DNA of 64,000 nt from JANJUO01 sp942492935 (lineage in GTDB: Bacteria; Bacteroidota; Ignavibacteria; Kapaibacteriales; UBA2268), in contig OW818654.1 of assembly GCA_942492935.1 (NCBI GenBank), positions 3,224,001 to 3,288,000 on the forward strand, in the 5' to 3' direction. Shown here in pieces: positions 16,031 through 26,868 of this stretch. Both the position numbers and the translations under genes were made by a program. Below the pieces are notes generated by a model. The model saw nothing but the letters and a program-made list of their open reading frames with translations. It was not told the origin of the DNA and made no database searches. Numbering within the stretch: the stretch's first letter is position 1; each line of letters begins with the position of its first letter.

Positions 16031-19000
16031 TTATCCAAATTTTTTTATTTCAAGCAATAAATTGCTTAAATACTCTCTGAAATTTTCCATTTCATTTTTA
16101 TCCCATTTAAATAATATCGTCCAGTTTTCATCTAAGCAGTCAATTTTAGCTCTGCGTGTAAATAATAATCTTGCCTTGTAATCTGATTGATTTGGATTTA
16201 ATAAATAATTGAAATACGAATATAGTTTCATTTGAATTTCATAATGTTTGCCCAATTCAATTAAATCTTCATCATTATTAATTTGATTTGATTTCCAGTC
16301 CCAAATTTCCCATTCATTCGATTCATTTTGAATAAACAAATCAAAAGTAGCCGAAATTAAATCGTATTCGAAAGGAATATGATAAGTGATTTCTGGCTTA
16401 GATTCTTTTAATTGTGATTTGAAACGTGAAATAAGTTTTGTTTGACAGATGTACAAAGATTCGTTAAAAAGTCTATTTTCCAATTCGTTACCAAATTTTT
16501 TATTGAATTTAATTGTTAGATTGGAAATTTCATTTTTCAAATTCGTTTTGATTATTTCAATATCATCATCGAACCAAATAGAAATTCTTTCTAATAAACT
16601 ATGAATATAATTACCTGCAATAAATCCTTTTGCATCTTCATCTTTTGAGAATAATATTTCAGTATTTTCATTGCCATTACTTTGTTCATCAATTAATACA
16701 TTTTCTGTATGAGATTTTAAAATATCATCTGGCGGGAGACCTAAAACATACCTCTGAATATAAGCATCTTTATCATTTATATAATAAAGTAATTTTGTAG
16801 CAGAAATATTGCTCTCATAAATACCTGGCTTAATCACAACATCTAAAACTTCTGGAATTTCAAGTTTTTTTTCAACAGATGAACTCACTTGAATAGAATA
16901 ATTCTTATAATTCATAAATTTAATTGGATATTCAAATTGATATTTCAATTGCTCGTTATTAATTAAAACTTCAAGCATTCCACTATAATGTTTTTTATCA
17001 ATAAATTCAGGTTCTTCAAAGACTTCCATATTAAATTTCATCCCTTCAGAAATCATTTTGAATTGCTTCAATGCAGCATTCCATCCATTATTTCCTTTCT
17101 TGATAGTAGATGAAATTACAAGATGCTCTTTTGCCCTTGTCATTGCCACATATAAAATTCTCTTTTCTTCAGCATTTTCAGATAATTCTTGAAAATATGA
17201 AGCCAATTTGAAATTATGAAGAGCGGAAAATTCAGGATTTTGCTTGTCATTCAATATTGGATATTTGAAATTAATTCCAAATTCGGCATTTATGAAATAA
17301 CTATCACCACTATGCCCTTTACTATTTGTATTTGCAAGAATCACTATAGGAAATTCAAGCCCTTTTGCAGCGTGAATTGTCATAATATTTACAACATTTT
17401 CACCTGTTATAAATGCAGCTTCAGCTTCTCCTTTGTCTTCAGATAATACTTCCAAATCTAATATAAAATCATAAATATTTTTGAATCCTTTGTCTTCATA
17501 AGTTCGTGCAAAAGCAATTAATTTACGAATATTAGCGTTCATTTGTTCGGCTGAATTACTTTTTTGAATCGCACCATACCAATTACTCGAATTAAGAATT
17601 TTATACAATAAATGCACTAATGGAACTCTTAATGCTATTTCTAAAATTTGAGTTAATATCTGATGAGCATTTATCATAACATCAAATTCATCTGTATCAT
17701 TTTCGATTTTACCTACAAAATTATTGAATTTATCCCAAAAACTGTTACCTTCAGTTAATGAAATTTTAAATAATTGAGTATCATTCAAACCAAAAAATAC
17801 TGATTTGAGCAATCCAGCTAATGCAATGTCATCATGATTATTTTGAATAAATTTAAGATAATTAATCACATCTACTACTTCTTGAGCTTCGTAAAATCCG
17901 CTACCGCTATGTAGTGTATATGGTATATTGTATTTGATAAAGCTATTAGTAATGTTTTTAAATCCATTTTTTGAACGTGCAAGAATAGCAATATCTCCAT
18001 ATTTTGCTAATCTTCTTGTGTTATTTTCTATCACACTATATTCTTCATTTTCACTCACCATATCACTAATTAACCTTGCAATCATTTCTCCTTCATTTAA
18101 TATTGTTTCTTCTTCTGTATCATCATTATTTTCTGATTCTGTTCGTTTTTCAGAATCATCATCATTTTTTGTATTTTTATCAATTATATTAAAAAGAAAT
18201 GAAACTGACCCAAATTCATTATTTAATAACTTCGATTCCAAATTATCATATTTTTGTACAAAATCCTCTGAATTTCTGGCATAAACTAAAGGACTGTATG
18301 GTACTTCAAAATCAGGTAAAACATAAATCGCACTTTCAGTAAAATTAGAATATTTATTCATAATATTTCCACAAACCAAATTTACAAAAGTAGCAACCAC
18401 AGGACTTAATCTAAATGATGCCGATAATGTAATAATTCCATTTTCTTCGGCTTTATTTGACTCAATTACTTCATTATCATATTTGATTTGGCTTTCAATT
18501 ATTTTATTTTCAATTGAATATGAATTTACGGTTTCAATATTATTTGTTGCCTCTTTAAATACTCGAACATCAGCAGAACGAAAAGCATAAATACTTTGTT
18601 TGGAATCACCTACAATGAATAGATTGATATCATCATTTAAAATTGGGTTTACAAGTTTAGGACATAGTTTTTTTATTAAACGATATTGAAGTGGATTTGT
18701 ATCTTGAAATTCGTCAACCAAAATATACTTCATTTTTTGCTTTATTTGAGCTAAAGCCGTTTCGTTATCCAATAATTTATCAACTTTCAAAATCATATCA
18801 TTAAAATCTAAATAACCAGCTTCGAGTTTTTTCTCATTACACAATTCATAAATTTCGATAACTAAATCTAAAATGATTTTACTTGTTCGAATTGATTGCC
18901 TTAATTCATTTTCACAATAAAATAATTCATCATATTCAATTAATTTTTTAATATCGTCTGTATATTGTTTCTTTGGATAATTCAAATCTGACAAAGAATA

Positions 19001-19870
19001 ACTATAAGCTTTCGTTACAAATAAACTTGCCCCTATTTTTAATTTAACTAATTCTGAAAATTTCTCGAAAACCACTCTACATTCTTCAATTGTATCTGTT
19101 GACATTCGTTTAATATTTTCAAGTTGTAAAAATATCTCTTCGTAAGTATCTGCATCCTTTTTTTTATTAAAATGGGACAAATCCGCATCTTTTGCAACTT
19201 CATAGAAATTTTCAACTATTATTCTAACTCTTTGACAGTACAAATCATAAATTTGTGATGTGTAAAAATCAAATATTTCATCGTCAGTTTTATTGTAAAA
19301 TTCTTGAATTGCATCTAAATTTTCAGCCTGTTTAAGGCATAATCTTATAATTTCATCAACTTTGTATCTGCTTAAAGTTTCATATAATTGGAAGATTTCT
19401 TCCTTTTTTTCTGGAATTTCAAACCTCATTTCAATAACTTCATTGATAGCATTATCATACAAACGAATTTCATCAGCTTTGGTAAGCTCCGAAAATGATG
19501 GCAAAACTCCTGCTTCAATTGGATAATCTCTTAATAACGATGATGCAAAGCTATGAATAGTGGAAATACGTGCATAAATTAGGTTTTCCCTAATCTTTTT
19601 TAGTTTTCTCAATTTCTTGCTGTCAGTAGCAATTTTAATTTCTGATTCAATTCTCTTAACGACTTTAGCAAGCATTTCGCTTGCAGCTTTTTTTGTAAAT
19701 GTAATTGCAACAACTTCTCTTGAATCTATCGGTAAATCGTTATCGCCATTTAATAATATATCAAAGTATCGGTCAACTAAAACTTTTGTTTTTCCTGAGC
19801 CGGCATTTGCAGTAACTGAAATGTATCTATCCGTGCATAAAGCTAATGATTGTTCTCTTGTATAATTCAT
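16031..19870 (-). CDS. AddA/RecB-type UvrD helicase-nuclease
   Basis: A 1279-residue superfamily 1A helicase with a C-terminal PD-(D/E)XK nuclease. The N-terminal Walker A is 'VTANAGSGKTKVLVDR', motif II 'ILVDEFQDTNPLQ', motif III 'LFIVGDSKQSIYAFR', and the late motifs include 'VNIMTIHAAKGLEFPIVILAN' and 'ILYVAMTRAKEHLVIS'. The nuclease core is visible as 'EWEIWDWKSNQ' (the D-x-K part) near residue 1200. Homologues (AddA, with AddB) process double-strand breaks for RecA loading. No addB-like gene is adjacent. The ATG is 91 bp from the divergent tRNA gene. Confidence 0.92.
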   Translation of the reverse strand: MNYTREQSLALCTDRYISVTANAGSGKTKVLVDRYFDILLNGDNDLPIDSREVVAITFTKKAASEMLAKVVKRIESEIKIATDSKKLRKLKKIRENLIYARISTIHSFASSLLRDYPIEAGVLPSFSELTKADEIRLYDNAINEVIEMRFEIPEKKEEIFQLYETLSRYKVDEIIRLCLKQAENLDAIQEFYNKTDDEIFDFYTSQIYDLYCQRVRIIVENFYEVAKDADLSHFNKKKDADTYEEIFLQLENIKRMSTDTIEECRVVFEKFSELVKLKIGASLFVTKAYSYSLSDLNYPKKQYTDDIKKLIEYDELFYCENELRQSIRTSKIILDLVIEIYELCNEKKLEAGYLDFNDMILKVDKLLDNETALAQIKQKMKYILVDEFQDTNPLQYRLIKKLCPKLVNPILNDDINLFIVGDSKQSIYAFRSADVRVFKEATNNIETVNSYSIENKIIESQIKYDNEVIESNKAEENGIITLSASFRLSPVVATFVNLVCGNIMNKYSNFTESAIYVLPDFEVPYSPLVYARNSEDFVQKYDNLESKLLNNEFGSVSFLFNIIDKNTKNDDDSEKRTESENNDDTEEETILNEGEMIARLISDMVSENEEYSVIENNTRRLAKYGDIAILARSKNGFKNITNSFIKYNIPYTLHSGSGFYEAQEVVDVINYLKFIQNNHDDIALAGLLKSVFFGLNDTQLFKISLTEGNSFWDKFNNFVGKIENDTDEFDVMINAHQILTQILEIALRVPLVHLLYKILNSSNWYGAIQKSNSAEQMNANIRKLIAFARTYEDKGFKNIYDFILDLEVLSEDKGEAEAAFITGENVVNIMTIHAAKGLEFPIVILANTNSKGHSGDSYFINAEFGINFKYPILNDKQNPEFSALHNFKLASYFQELSENAEEKRILYVAMTRAKEHLVISSTIKKGNNGWNAALKQFKMISEGMKFNMEVFEEPEFIDKKHYSGMLEVLINNEQLKYQFEYPIKFMNYKNYSIQVSSSVEKKLEIPEVLDVVIKPGIYESNISATKLLYYINDKDAYIQRYVLGLPPDDILKSHTENVLIDEQSNGNENTEILFSKDEDAKGFIAGNYIHSLLERISIWFDDDIEIIKTNLKNEISNLTIKFNKKFGNELENRLFNESLYICQTKLISRFKSQLKESKPEITYHIPFEYDLISATFDLFIQNESNEWEIWDWKSNQINNDEDLIELGKHYEIQMKLYSYFNYLLNPNQSDYKARLLFTRRAKIDCLDENWTILFKWDKNEMENFREYLSNLLLEIKKFG

Positions 19871-19916
19871 ATATTATCTAAATTTGGAAAATAATAAAAT
19901 TTAATTTATAAAATTA

Positions 19917-19948
19917 TTTGGTAAATTCAAAAAAGTTTCGTAATTTTG
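19917..19948 (+). promoter_or_regulatory. Bacteroidota-type promoter of tRNA-fMet
   Basis: TTTG at 19917-19920, a 20-bp spacer, then TAATTTTG at 19941-19948. This matches the primary sigma consensus of the group (TTTG, 19-21 bp, TAnnTTTG) and lies 13 bp before the mature tRNA. Confidence 0.6.
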
Positions 19949-19961
19949 TACTTGAAAATAT

Positions 19962-20034
<73 letters not shown>

Positions 20035-20044
20035 CAAAAAAAAG

Positions 20045-20077
20045 AAACTGCAAAAATCACATTTTGCAGTTTTTTTA
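20045..20077 (+). terminator. Rho-independent terminator after tRNA-fMet
   Basis: Stem AAACTGCAAAA / TTTTGCAGTTT with a six-base ATCACA loop, followed by further T residues. It starts 11 bp after the tRNA. Confidence 0.85.
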
Positions 20078-20125
20078 TATTTAATTACAATTCCCATCAA
20101 TTACATAATTTCAAATAGATAAATA

Positions 20126-21733
20126 TTACATTCTAAATATACCAAACTTTGCGTCATTAATTTGTTTGTTTAATGACATAGAAATGCCTAATCCAAGTAC
20201 ATTTCTTGTGTCTAATGGGTCAATTATTCCATCGTCCCACAATCGAGCAGAACTATAATAAGGACTTGCTTCTTCCTCGTATTTCCTTAATATCGGTTCC
20301 TGTATTTCACGGATTTCTTCTTCGGTTAATTCTTTTCCACTGTTTCTTAATTGGTTAATTTTTACAGTGGATAACACATTGGCAGCTTGTTCTCCGCCCA
20401 TAACGGAAATTTTTCCATGTGGATACATAAACAACAATCTCGGATGATAACCCCTGCCACACATTGCATAATTTCCAGCACCATAAGAGCCACCTACAAT
20501 AACAGTGAATTTCGGCACTTGTGCATTTGCAACAGCATGTACAAGTTTAGCTCCATCTTTTGCAATTCCATTATGTTCATATTTTTTCCCAACTATAAAG
20601 CCAGTGATATTTTGCAAAAATACTAATGGAATTTTTCTCATTGAACACAATTCAATAAATTGAGCTCCTTTTAAGCTTGATTCAGAGAATAGTACTCCAT
20701 TATTAGCAATGATGCCAACAGGATAGCCATAAATTCTTGCAAATCCTGTTATAAGAGTTTTTCCATATTCAGCTTTAAATTGCTGAAATCTACTACCATC
20801 AACAATACGTGCAATCACTTCAAGCATATCGAACGGCTGGCGAATATTTTTTGGTAAGATACCAAGTAACTCCTTTGGGTCGTAATATGGGTCTTCAGTT
20901 TCTTCTCTGCCAATATCAAATTTTGGTCTATTGCCAAAATTTTGAACTATATTGCGTACAATCTCCAATGCGTGTGCGTCATTTTGGGCGTAGTGATCAG
21001 ATACTCCAGAAATTTTGCAATGAACATCTGCTCCACCTAATTCTTCATCAGTAACTATTTCACCAGTAGCTGCTTTTACTAAAGGTGGACCACCAATGAA
21101 AATCGTTGCTTGATTGCGAACCATAACAGTTTCATCACTCATAGCAGGAACATAGGCACCGCCAGCTGTACAACTACCCATTACACAAGCAATTTGCGGT
21201 ATTCCCATACTGCTCATCTGTGCTTGATTATAGAAAATATTACCAAAATGCTCTTTATCAGCAAAGGTTTCTGATTGATAAGGCAAGAAAATTCCACCAG
21301 AATCTACAAGATAAACGCAAGGTAAATTATTTTCCATAGCAACTTGCTGGGCGCGAATATGCTTCTTTATAGTCATCGGAAAATAGGTTCCACCCTTTAC
21401 AGTTGCATCATTAGCAACTATCATACAATCTCTGCCATTGATTTTACCGATACCTGTAACAATTCCGGCAGATGGTGCAGCATTATCATATAGATTATAG
21501 GCAGCAAAAGCATTTAATTCCAAAAATGGAGAATGAGGGTCAGTCAAAGTATTTATTCTGTCTCTAACAAGTAATTTACCTCTTTCAATATGCTTACTTC
21601 TCGCACTTTCTGGACCACCTTTCTTGACTATAGCTAATTTTTCAGCTAGTTCATTGATAATTAATTTTGAATTTTCAATATTCTCTTTAAATTCAGGAGA
21701 CTTTGTATTTAATTTTGATTTGATTCTATACAT
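20126..21733 (-). CDS. Acyl-CoA carboxylase carboxyltransferase subunit (methylcrotonyl-CoA type)
   Basis: A biotin-dependent carboxyltransferase of about 535 residues. 'GGPESARSKHIERGKLLVRDRI', 'VANDATVKGGTYFPMTIKKHIRAQ' and the C-terminal 'MGGEQAANVLSTV' fit the beta subunit of 3-methylcrotonyl-CoA carboxylase (leucine breakdown), though propionyl- or geranyl-CoA specificity cannot be excluded. It would need a biotin carboxylase/BCCP alpha subunit, which is not encoded nearby. The ATG at 21733 (MYRIKSK...) has GGAAAA upstream; an in-frame TTG lies 12 nt before it. It follows the Nramp gene by 17 bp. Confidence 0.88.
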   Translation of the reverse strand: MYRIKSKLNTKSPEFKENIENSKLIINELAEKLAIVKKGGPESARSKHIERGKLLVRDRINTLTDPHSPFLELNAFAAYNLYDNAAPSAGIVTGIGKINGRDCMIVANDATVKGGTYFPMTIKKHIRAQQVAMENNLPCVYLVDSGGIFLPYQSETFADKEHFGNIFYNQAQMSSMGIPQIACVMGSCTAGGAYVPAMSDETVMVRNQATIFIGGPPLVKAATGEIVTDEELGGADVHCKISGVSDHYAQNDAHALEIVRNIVQNFGNRPKFDIGREETEDPYYDPKELLGILPKNIRQPFDMLEVIARIVDGSRFQQFKAEYGKTLITGFARIYGYPVGIIANNGVLFSESSLKGAQFIELCSMRKIPLVFLQNITGFIVGKKYEHNGIAKDGAKLVHAVANAQVPKFTVIVGGSYGAGNYAMCGRGYHPRLLFMYPHGKISVMGGEQAANVLSTVKINQLRNSGKELTEEEIREIQEPILRKYEEEASPYYSSARLWDDGIIDPLDTRNVLGLGISMSLNKQINDAKFGIFRM

Positions 21734-21750
21734 AATGTTTTCCAAAATAA

Positions 21751-23016
21751 TTAAAATAAAGTACTATAAAGAAGCATGATGTTTAAGCCAGTTACAATTA
21801 AACCAATAATCCACAAAACAATGCTATGTCTTGTAGAATTAACAAATTTACCCATTACTTTTTTTGAAGATGTTAAATAGATTTGTAGAAAAATTGTAAT
21901 TGGTAATTGAACAGAAAGCAACATTTGAGAATAAATCAATCCCTGGAAAGGGTCACTAATAAAGAAAATTACAATTAACGCTGCTAAAAGTGTTATTCCA
22001 ACTCCGGTTTTAGAATGCTTATCCTTGATATCGTAAGGTTCATTGAATATTCCAGCAAAAATAGAACCACCAGCCAATCCTGATGTAACTGAAGAAGCAA
22101 TACCTGCACAAAGTAATGCAATTGCAAAAATCAATGAAGCATAAGACCCCAAAATTGGTTCAAGCATACGCTCTGCTTGACCTAACTCTTCTACTATGAA
22201 TCCATTAGAAAAAAATGCAGCTGCAGCTACTAAAATCATAGAACTATTAATTGCCCAGCCAATTAACATAGATATAAGTGTATCTGCAAATTCATACTTC
22301 AATTGGTGCTTGATGACCTTTTCATCTTGTAAATTCCATTGACGGCTTTGAATTACTTCGCTATGCAAGAATAAATTATGAGGCATTACAACAGCACCAA
22401 GCACACTCATTATGATTATCATTGAACCATCAGGAAATGATGGCTTAACCCAACCAACTAAAGCTCTACCCCATTCTACATCAAGCAAGGTTAATTCAAT
22501 TATAAATGAAATTCCAATAATTGAAACAAATCCAATTATCCACTTTTCTAATTTTTGATATGAATTTGTTACCAACATCCATACTACGAGTGCTGTAACC
22601 AATACTCCACCAATTTTGATTGGAATACCAAAAAGCATTTGTAGAGCAATTGCGCCTCCAAGTATTTCAGCCATTGATGTTGAAATGCTTGCAAGCATTG
22701 CAGAACCAAGTACAGTTCTCGAAATAGACGGCTTAAGATGTACAGTTGCAGCTTCTGACAAGCATAATCCACTTGCAATGCCAAGGTGAGCTGCATTATG
22801 TTGTAGAACAATTAGCATTAGTGTTGATAATGTAACCATCCACAATAATTCATATCCATAAAGTGAGCCAGCAGCTACATTAGATGCCCAATTGCCCGGG
22901 TCTATAAAACCTACAGTAACCAATAAACCGGGACCAATGTATTTGAAAATTTCAAATGCAGTCAATCTCGGTTTATCTTCTTCCTCTGTATATTTTTTTA
23001 TTAATTTCTTTAGCAT
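21751..23016 (-). CDS. Nramp-family divalent metal transporter
   Basis: A multi-pass (about 11 hydrophobic segments) H+-coupled Mn2+/Fe2+ importer in the inner membrane. The metal-site motif DPGN is present ('FIDPGNWASNVAAGSLYGYELLW'), as is the TM6 motif 'MPHNLFLHSEVIQSR' with its Met/His. ATG at 23016 (MLKKLIKKY) is preferred over the in-frame TTG at 23040, which would overlap the upstream gene. It starts 10 bp after the GH57 gene ends, so the two are probably cotranscribed. Residue number is typical for the family. Confidence 0.94.
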   Translation of the reverse strand: MLKKLIKKYTEEEDKPRLTAFEIFKYIGPGLLVTVGFIDPGNWASNVAAGSLYGYELLWMVTLSTLMLIVLQHNAAHLGIASGLCLSEAATVHLKPSISRTVLGSAMLASISTSMAEILGGAIALQMLFGIPIKIGGVLVTALVVWMLVTNSYQKLEKWIIGFVSIIGISFIIELTLLDVEWGRALVGWVKPSFPDGSMIIIMSVLGAVVMPHNLFLHSEVIQSRQWNLQDEKVIKHQLKYEFADTLISMLIGWAINSSMILVAAAAFFSNGFIVEELGQAERMLEPILGSYASLIFAIALLCAGIASSVTSGLAGGSIFAGIFNEPYDIKDKHSKTGVGITLLAALIVIFFISDPFQGLIYSQMLLSVQLPITIFLQIYLTSSKKVMGKFVNSTRHSIVLWIIGLIVTGLNIMLLYSTLF

Positions 23017-23026
23017 ATATCTTATT

Positions 23027-25099
23027 TTAATTAAAATCAATTTTTAAAAAACCATTTCTCGGATAAGAAATCTCTGAGCCGTAGGAAATGGAACGAAACT
23101 GAATTTCAATATTTTTCAAATTATTTGGTAAATTTTTTATTTCTAAATCAATGCAATCATTTTGTACATAAGAAATATTTATTTTGGATTCAGATTCAAT
23201 ATTTATAATGCCATCACCAATTGTAAAAGTAATATCTGTATTATTTCCTTTCAATTTAACTCTAATAATATCATTAATTTCAGGAAATTTACTGTAAATA
23301 ATTCTCAAAAATAAACTTTCATCATTATTACCAAATAATACTTTTTCAATCAATTCACCGATTTGGTGCATTGCAGACATTACAGATTTTGCATTATAAG
23401 TACCTGCATTTTCCCATTCGTAATTATTACCTGCAATTCCTGTTAATTTAGGATTTATTTTTGACTTTGGTAATTCTAATTGAGCCATAAAACTTTGTTC
23501 TGTAATCGGTATATGTACATCAGCCGGTACATCACTTCTAATAATTTTGTAAATATTAGCAATGTGATAACGGAAAAGCATATCAAATTCATCTTTATTT
23601 TCTGCTTGATGCTCTGGTCCATACCACCAAAACCAATCGCTTCCTTCAGCAATCAAAGCTTCATCAAGTGCCTTATTGTAGGTTTCAATATCAACTCTTG
23701 CTTTTGCTTCTTCAAGTGCTAATCGTGCTTTTGCGAGTAAAGACCAACCTCGTCTATCATCATTATCACCAATCCAAATCGAGAAATTTGCATTTATCCA
23801 AGAACCCGCTCTTATTGAATATAGAGGAGGCAAGTAACTTATATTTTCATAGCTTGAAGCTGTGGAGCAAGTTTCAGTTATAAACTCATTAGAGTTTGTT
23901 AAGTTTGTATATAATGCTCTTAAAAATGGAACACCATTATCTTTGTAAAACTCCCAGCAATTTTCTCCATCTAAAATTACAGAAACCGCTGCGTGTCTCA
24001 ATGCTTCTTCACCGTGTACTCTGATAATTTCATTTCTGATATTGCGTAAATGATGGCAAAAATCATTCGCTGCATCTTCAGGATTCCATTGTGAATATAC
24101 AAATCCAATTCTATCAGACAAAAAATGGTCTCTAAAAAATATTGCTATATGCCCATTATTTGTTTGAAATTTGCGTGGGAAGAATTTTTCAGTGGGAATA
24201 AAATTACTTCCCATACTTTCAGCAAGAACTTTTTCATCACAAGCTGTCCATTTAACTCCTAAATCACTCATCATATTCAAAACCAGATTTGAAATTGAAC
24301 CTTCAGAGGGCCATATTCCATTGGGTTTTTCATTGAATATATTTTGGTAGTAATCTATGCCCTTTTGTAATTGTAATATTGCATCTTGAGGGAAATTGAA
24401 CAGTGGTTGTGGCAATTCAACATTTGGCATAGCTTCATGTGCAACACGTGAATCACAAAGTAACGGTAAAATTGGATGATACATTGGAGTACAACTAATC
24501 TCCAATTGTTCAATTTTTCTCAAACTATCCAATTGATTATCAATATTGCTTAAGATTTGAATTTGCTTTTGAAGTAATAAAATTTTCTCATCTTCTGTAA
24601 AATCTTTCTCTTTTGCAAATAATCTTTTAATCAAATTTGATTGTCTTGAAAAATAACCAAACCATGTTAGATTATACCAAACTTGTAAATCAAGCCAATC
24701 ACTTTCAGAAAAAGTATTCACAGCATATTCAACATCTCTTGACCTCTCGTAAAGTTCCTTATAACGATGATATGGCAGAATCATATTGTCTAATTGACAT
24801 CTAAAAAAAGTACGAATAATTTCTCTTTTATCTTCATCAGTTAGCAAATTAGCTTTTTTTTCAGTTAAAAGCTGAATTTTATCTTTGAATTGGAGAGAAC
24901 AATATTCAGAAATTTGTTTGCTTAATGAAGGCACCATATTTACAGTTTGTTTTATATGTGGAAATTCATAAAGAATTTCAGGTAAATCATAATAATCCTT
25001 AATGCCATGGAGCCGCGTCCAAGGCATAAGGAATACATCATTCATTCTGTAGTCTGGCTGGTGTTGATGCCAAAGAAATACAACTTTTAAAGGTAACAT
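23027..25099 (-). CDS. Glycoside hydrolase family 57 protein
   Basis: A 690-residue GH57-type enzyme (alpha-amylase/amylopullulanase/4-alpha-glucanotransferase group). It begins with the family's 'VVFLWHQHQPDY' motif and continues with 'PWTRLHGIKDYYDLPEIL' and 'NMVPSLSKQI'. 'GIWPSEGSIS' carries the likely catalytic Glu and 'SVILDGENCWEFY' the likely catalytic Asp; 'GSDWFWWYGPEH' follows. No signal peptide, so a cytoplasmic role in alpha-glucan (glycogen) metabolism is likely. The ATG is 4 bp after the T9SS beta-propeller gene. Substrate cannot be fixed from sequence. Confidence 0.9.
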   Translation of the reverse strand: MLPLKVVFLWHQHQPDYRMNDVFLMPWTRLHGIKDYYDLPEILYEFPHIKQTVNMVPSLSKQISEYCSLQFKDKIQLLTEKKANLLTDEDKREIIRTFFRCQLDNMILPYHRYKELYERSRDVEYAVNTFSESDWLDLQVWYNLTWFGYFSRQSNLIKRLFAKEKDFTEDEKILLLQKQIQILSNIDNQLDSLRKIEQLEISCTPMYHPILPLLCDSRVAHEAMPNVELPQPLFNFPQDAILQLQKGIDYYQNIFNEKPNGIWPSEGSISNLVLNMMSDLGVKWTACDEKVLAESMGSNFIPTEKFFPRKFQTNNGHIAIFFRDHFLSDRIGFVYSQWNPEDAANDFCHHLRNIRNEIIRVHGEEALRHAAVSVILDGENCWEFYKDNGVPFLRALYTNLTNSNEFITETCSTASSYENISYLPPLYSIRAGSWINANFSIWIGDNDDRRGWSLLAKARLALEEAKARVDIETYNKALDEALIAEGSDWFWWYGPEHQAENKDEFDMLFRYHIANIYKIIRSDVPADVHIPITEQSFMAQLELPKSKINPKLTGIAGNNYEWENAGTYNAKSVMSAMHQIGELIEKVLFGNNDESLFLRIIYSKFPEINDIIRVKLKGNNTDITFTIGDGIINIESESKINISYVQNDCIDLEIKNLPNNLKNIEIQFRSISYGSEISYPRNGFLKIDFN

Positions 25100-25102
25100 A
25101 TT

Positions 25103-26764
25103 TTATTTTTTAATTATTTTTTTGATAAATGTTTCATTATTAGTATTAAATTCAATAAAATAGCTGCCAGATGAAAAATTTGACAAATCAATTTTAGATA
25201 TAGAGCTAATTTCATTATTCCAATATATCATTTCACCTGTTGAAGAATAAATTGATATCGAATTAACATTAATATCTTCTGCTATATCAATATTTAAAGT
25301 ACTTTCGATTGGATTTGGATATACTTTAATTTTGTTTATGAAAATTTCATTTTCAACAAATCCAGCTCCACTCATAATGAATGTACCTACTTTTGAATAT
25401 GGAGAGCTGTTCACTTCACTATAATTTCTAACTCGCCAGTAATATGTACCATTTTTCAAATATTCAGCTGGAGCAAAAGATGTTTCAATTAAACCAATAA
25501 TACCTTTGAATTCAGGCGTATTAAATTGCTTAGATACATCAATTTGAAGTTCATAATTTGGGGCAGTTCCTTTAGACCAAACAAAATTTACAACTTTTGT
25601 AGCAATATCTTCGTTTTCTGCTGGTGAAATCAAATTAACCTCGTCAATGGTTTTTTGAGTAGTTATAAAGCTCCAAGTATCAGAAACAATAGAATCAGTA
25701 TCAGTATAGCCAACAATTTTCCAATAATAAGTAGTATTAAAATCAAGTACTTCCAGAGTTAAAGTATTTTGTGTCCACATATTTACACTAATTACTTCGT
25801 TTGTAAAATCATTGTTTTTTGATAAGTGAAATACATATTTAGTGATATTTTTATCTGAAAGCCATTCAAAATCAAGATTTATAGGAATATTATCAGTGCT
25901 ATTATTAGCTGGTTTTATAAGAACAGGTTTAGTAAGAGTCTGAGATAAAGGTAAAAAATAAACAAAATCCATCATCATTTCAGGTATAAGAAGTTCATCT
26001 GTCAAAGAAAAATAATATATGTCTGAAGGACCACTAAATCCATCAGCAATCATTTCAAAATCACCCGATATTTTGTCCATTTGATAAATTTCACCTTCAA
26101 AAAATGGATTAGTAGTATTACCCCAAGCAGAAATAATAAATTGTTCGTCTGAATTTTTTGTAATTCCATCGCCAAAATCAAATGGTAGCGTATAATTTGA
26201 TACTGAATTATCTGTTAAATTAATTGTATATAAAATAGAAGGCTCAGCAAATCCAACAGCGTACAGTCTATTTGATTCCTTTTCAAATAATAGTCCATTT
26301 GGAGCAGTAATAGTACTTTTTAATGATAAGACTGATGATGTTTTGTTATTTAAATCAAATTTATAGATTTTATTGCCACCCATATCCGACATATAAAGTA
26401 CATTATTATTTCCAAGTTCGATATCATTTATAAAGACTGCACCTGTAATTGTAAATGAATTTGCAATTGATTTAGTATCAAGATTGATTTCAACAATTTT
26501 GGTCAAATCAGTAACATACAAATTATTTCCAACAATCACCATTCCTTTAGGGTCATTCAAACCTGTACTTATTAAATATTCCTTTTTGTCTTCTAAATCA
26601 ACAGTTAGAATAAAACCATCAGGGTCTTGATAATTCCCTACATTTGAAACATAAAATAAATCTCTACTATCGTCAAATATAACACATTCTGGTGAGATAT
26701 ATTCCTGTGAAAAAATTGTTCCTAATGAGAAAAATAAAGTAACTATAAGTAAAATCTTTTTCAT
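25103..26764 (-). CDS. Secreted NHL/SMP-30-like beta-propeller with T9SS tail
   Basis: About 553 residues. ATG at 26764 (MKKILLIVTLFFSLGTIFSQ) gives a clean signal peptide; an in-frame TTG lies 15 nt upstream. Residues ~25-290 are blade-like repeats ('PECVIFDDSRDLFYVSNVGNYQDPDGFI', 'GLNDPKGMVIVGNNLYVTD') of the SMP-30/NHL type. Two fibronectin-III-like modules follow ('LDFEWLSDKNITKYVFHLSK' and 'VNFVWSKGTAPNYELQIDVS'). The C-terminal ~75 residues are a type A T9SS sorting domain ('VYPNPIESTLNIDIAED' to 'FIKKIIKK'). It is therefore secreted or cell-surface. Ligand or activity unknown. Confidence 0.9.
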   Translation of the reverse strand: MKKILLIVTLFFSLGTIFSQEYISPECVIFDDSRDLFYVSNVGNYQDPDGFILTVDLEDKKEYLISTGLNDPKGMVIVGNNLYVTDLTKIVEINLDTKSIANSFTITGAVFINDIELGNNNVLYMSDMGGNKIYKFDLNNKTSSVLSLKSTITAPNGLLFEKESNRLYAVGFAEPSILYTINLTDNSVSNYTLPFDFGDGITKNSDEQFIISAWGNTTNPFFEGEIYQMDKISGDFEMIADGFSGPSDIYYFSLTDELLIPEMMMDFVYFLPLSQTLTKPVLIKPANNSTDNIPINLDFEWLSDKNITKYVFHLSKNNDFTNEVISVNMWTQNTLTLEVLDFNTTYYWKIVGYTDTDSIVSDTWSFITTQKTIDEVNLISPAENEDIATKVVNFVWSKGTAPNYELQIDVSKQFNTPEFKGIIGLIETSFAPAEYLKNGTYYWRVRNYSEVNSSPYSKVGTFIMSGAGFVENEIFINKIKVYPNPIESTLNIDIAEDINVNSISIYSSTGEMIYWNNEISSISKIDLSNFSSGSYFIEFNTNNETFIKKIIKK

Positions 26765-26868
26765 AATCGCAAACTCCAAATCAAATTTAATTAATTATTT
26801 TTTAAATATTTTTTTATCTAATTAATTTAAAAAACAAATATATTAAATGTTGCTAACAAAAACAAGTT

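Noticed and set aside
18031..18200. Glu/Asp/Ser-rich segment in the AddA-like gene as a possible repeat or frameshift
   Set aside because: The frame stays open on both sides and the low-complexity stretch (ENNDDTEEE) is an ordinary linker between helicase motifs.
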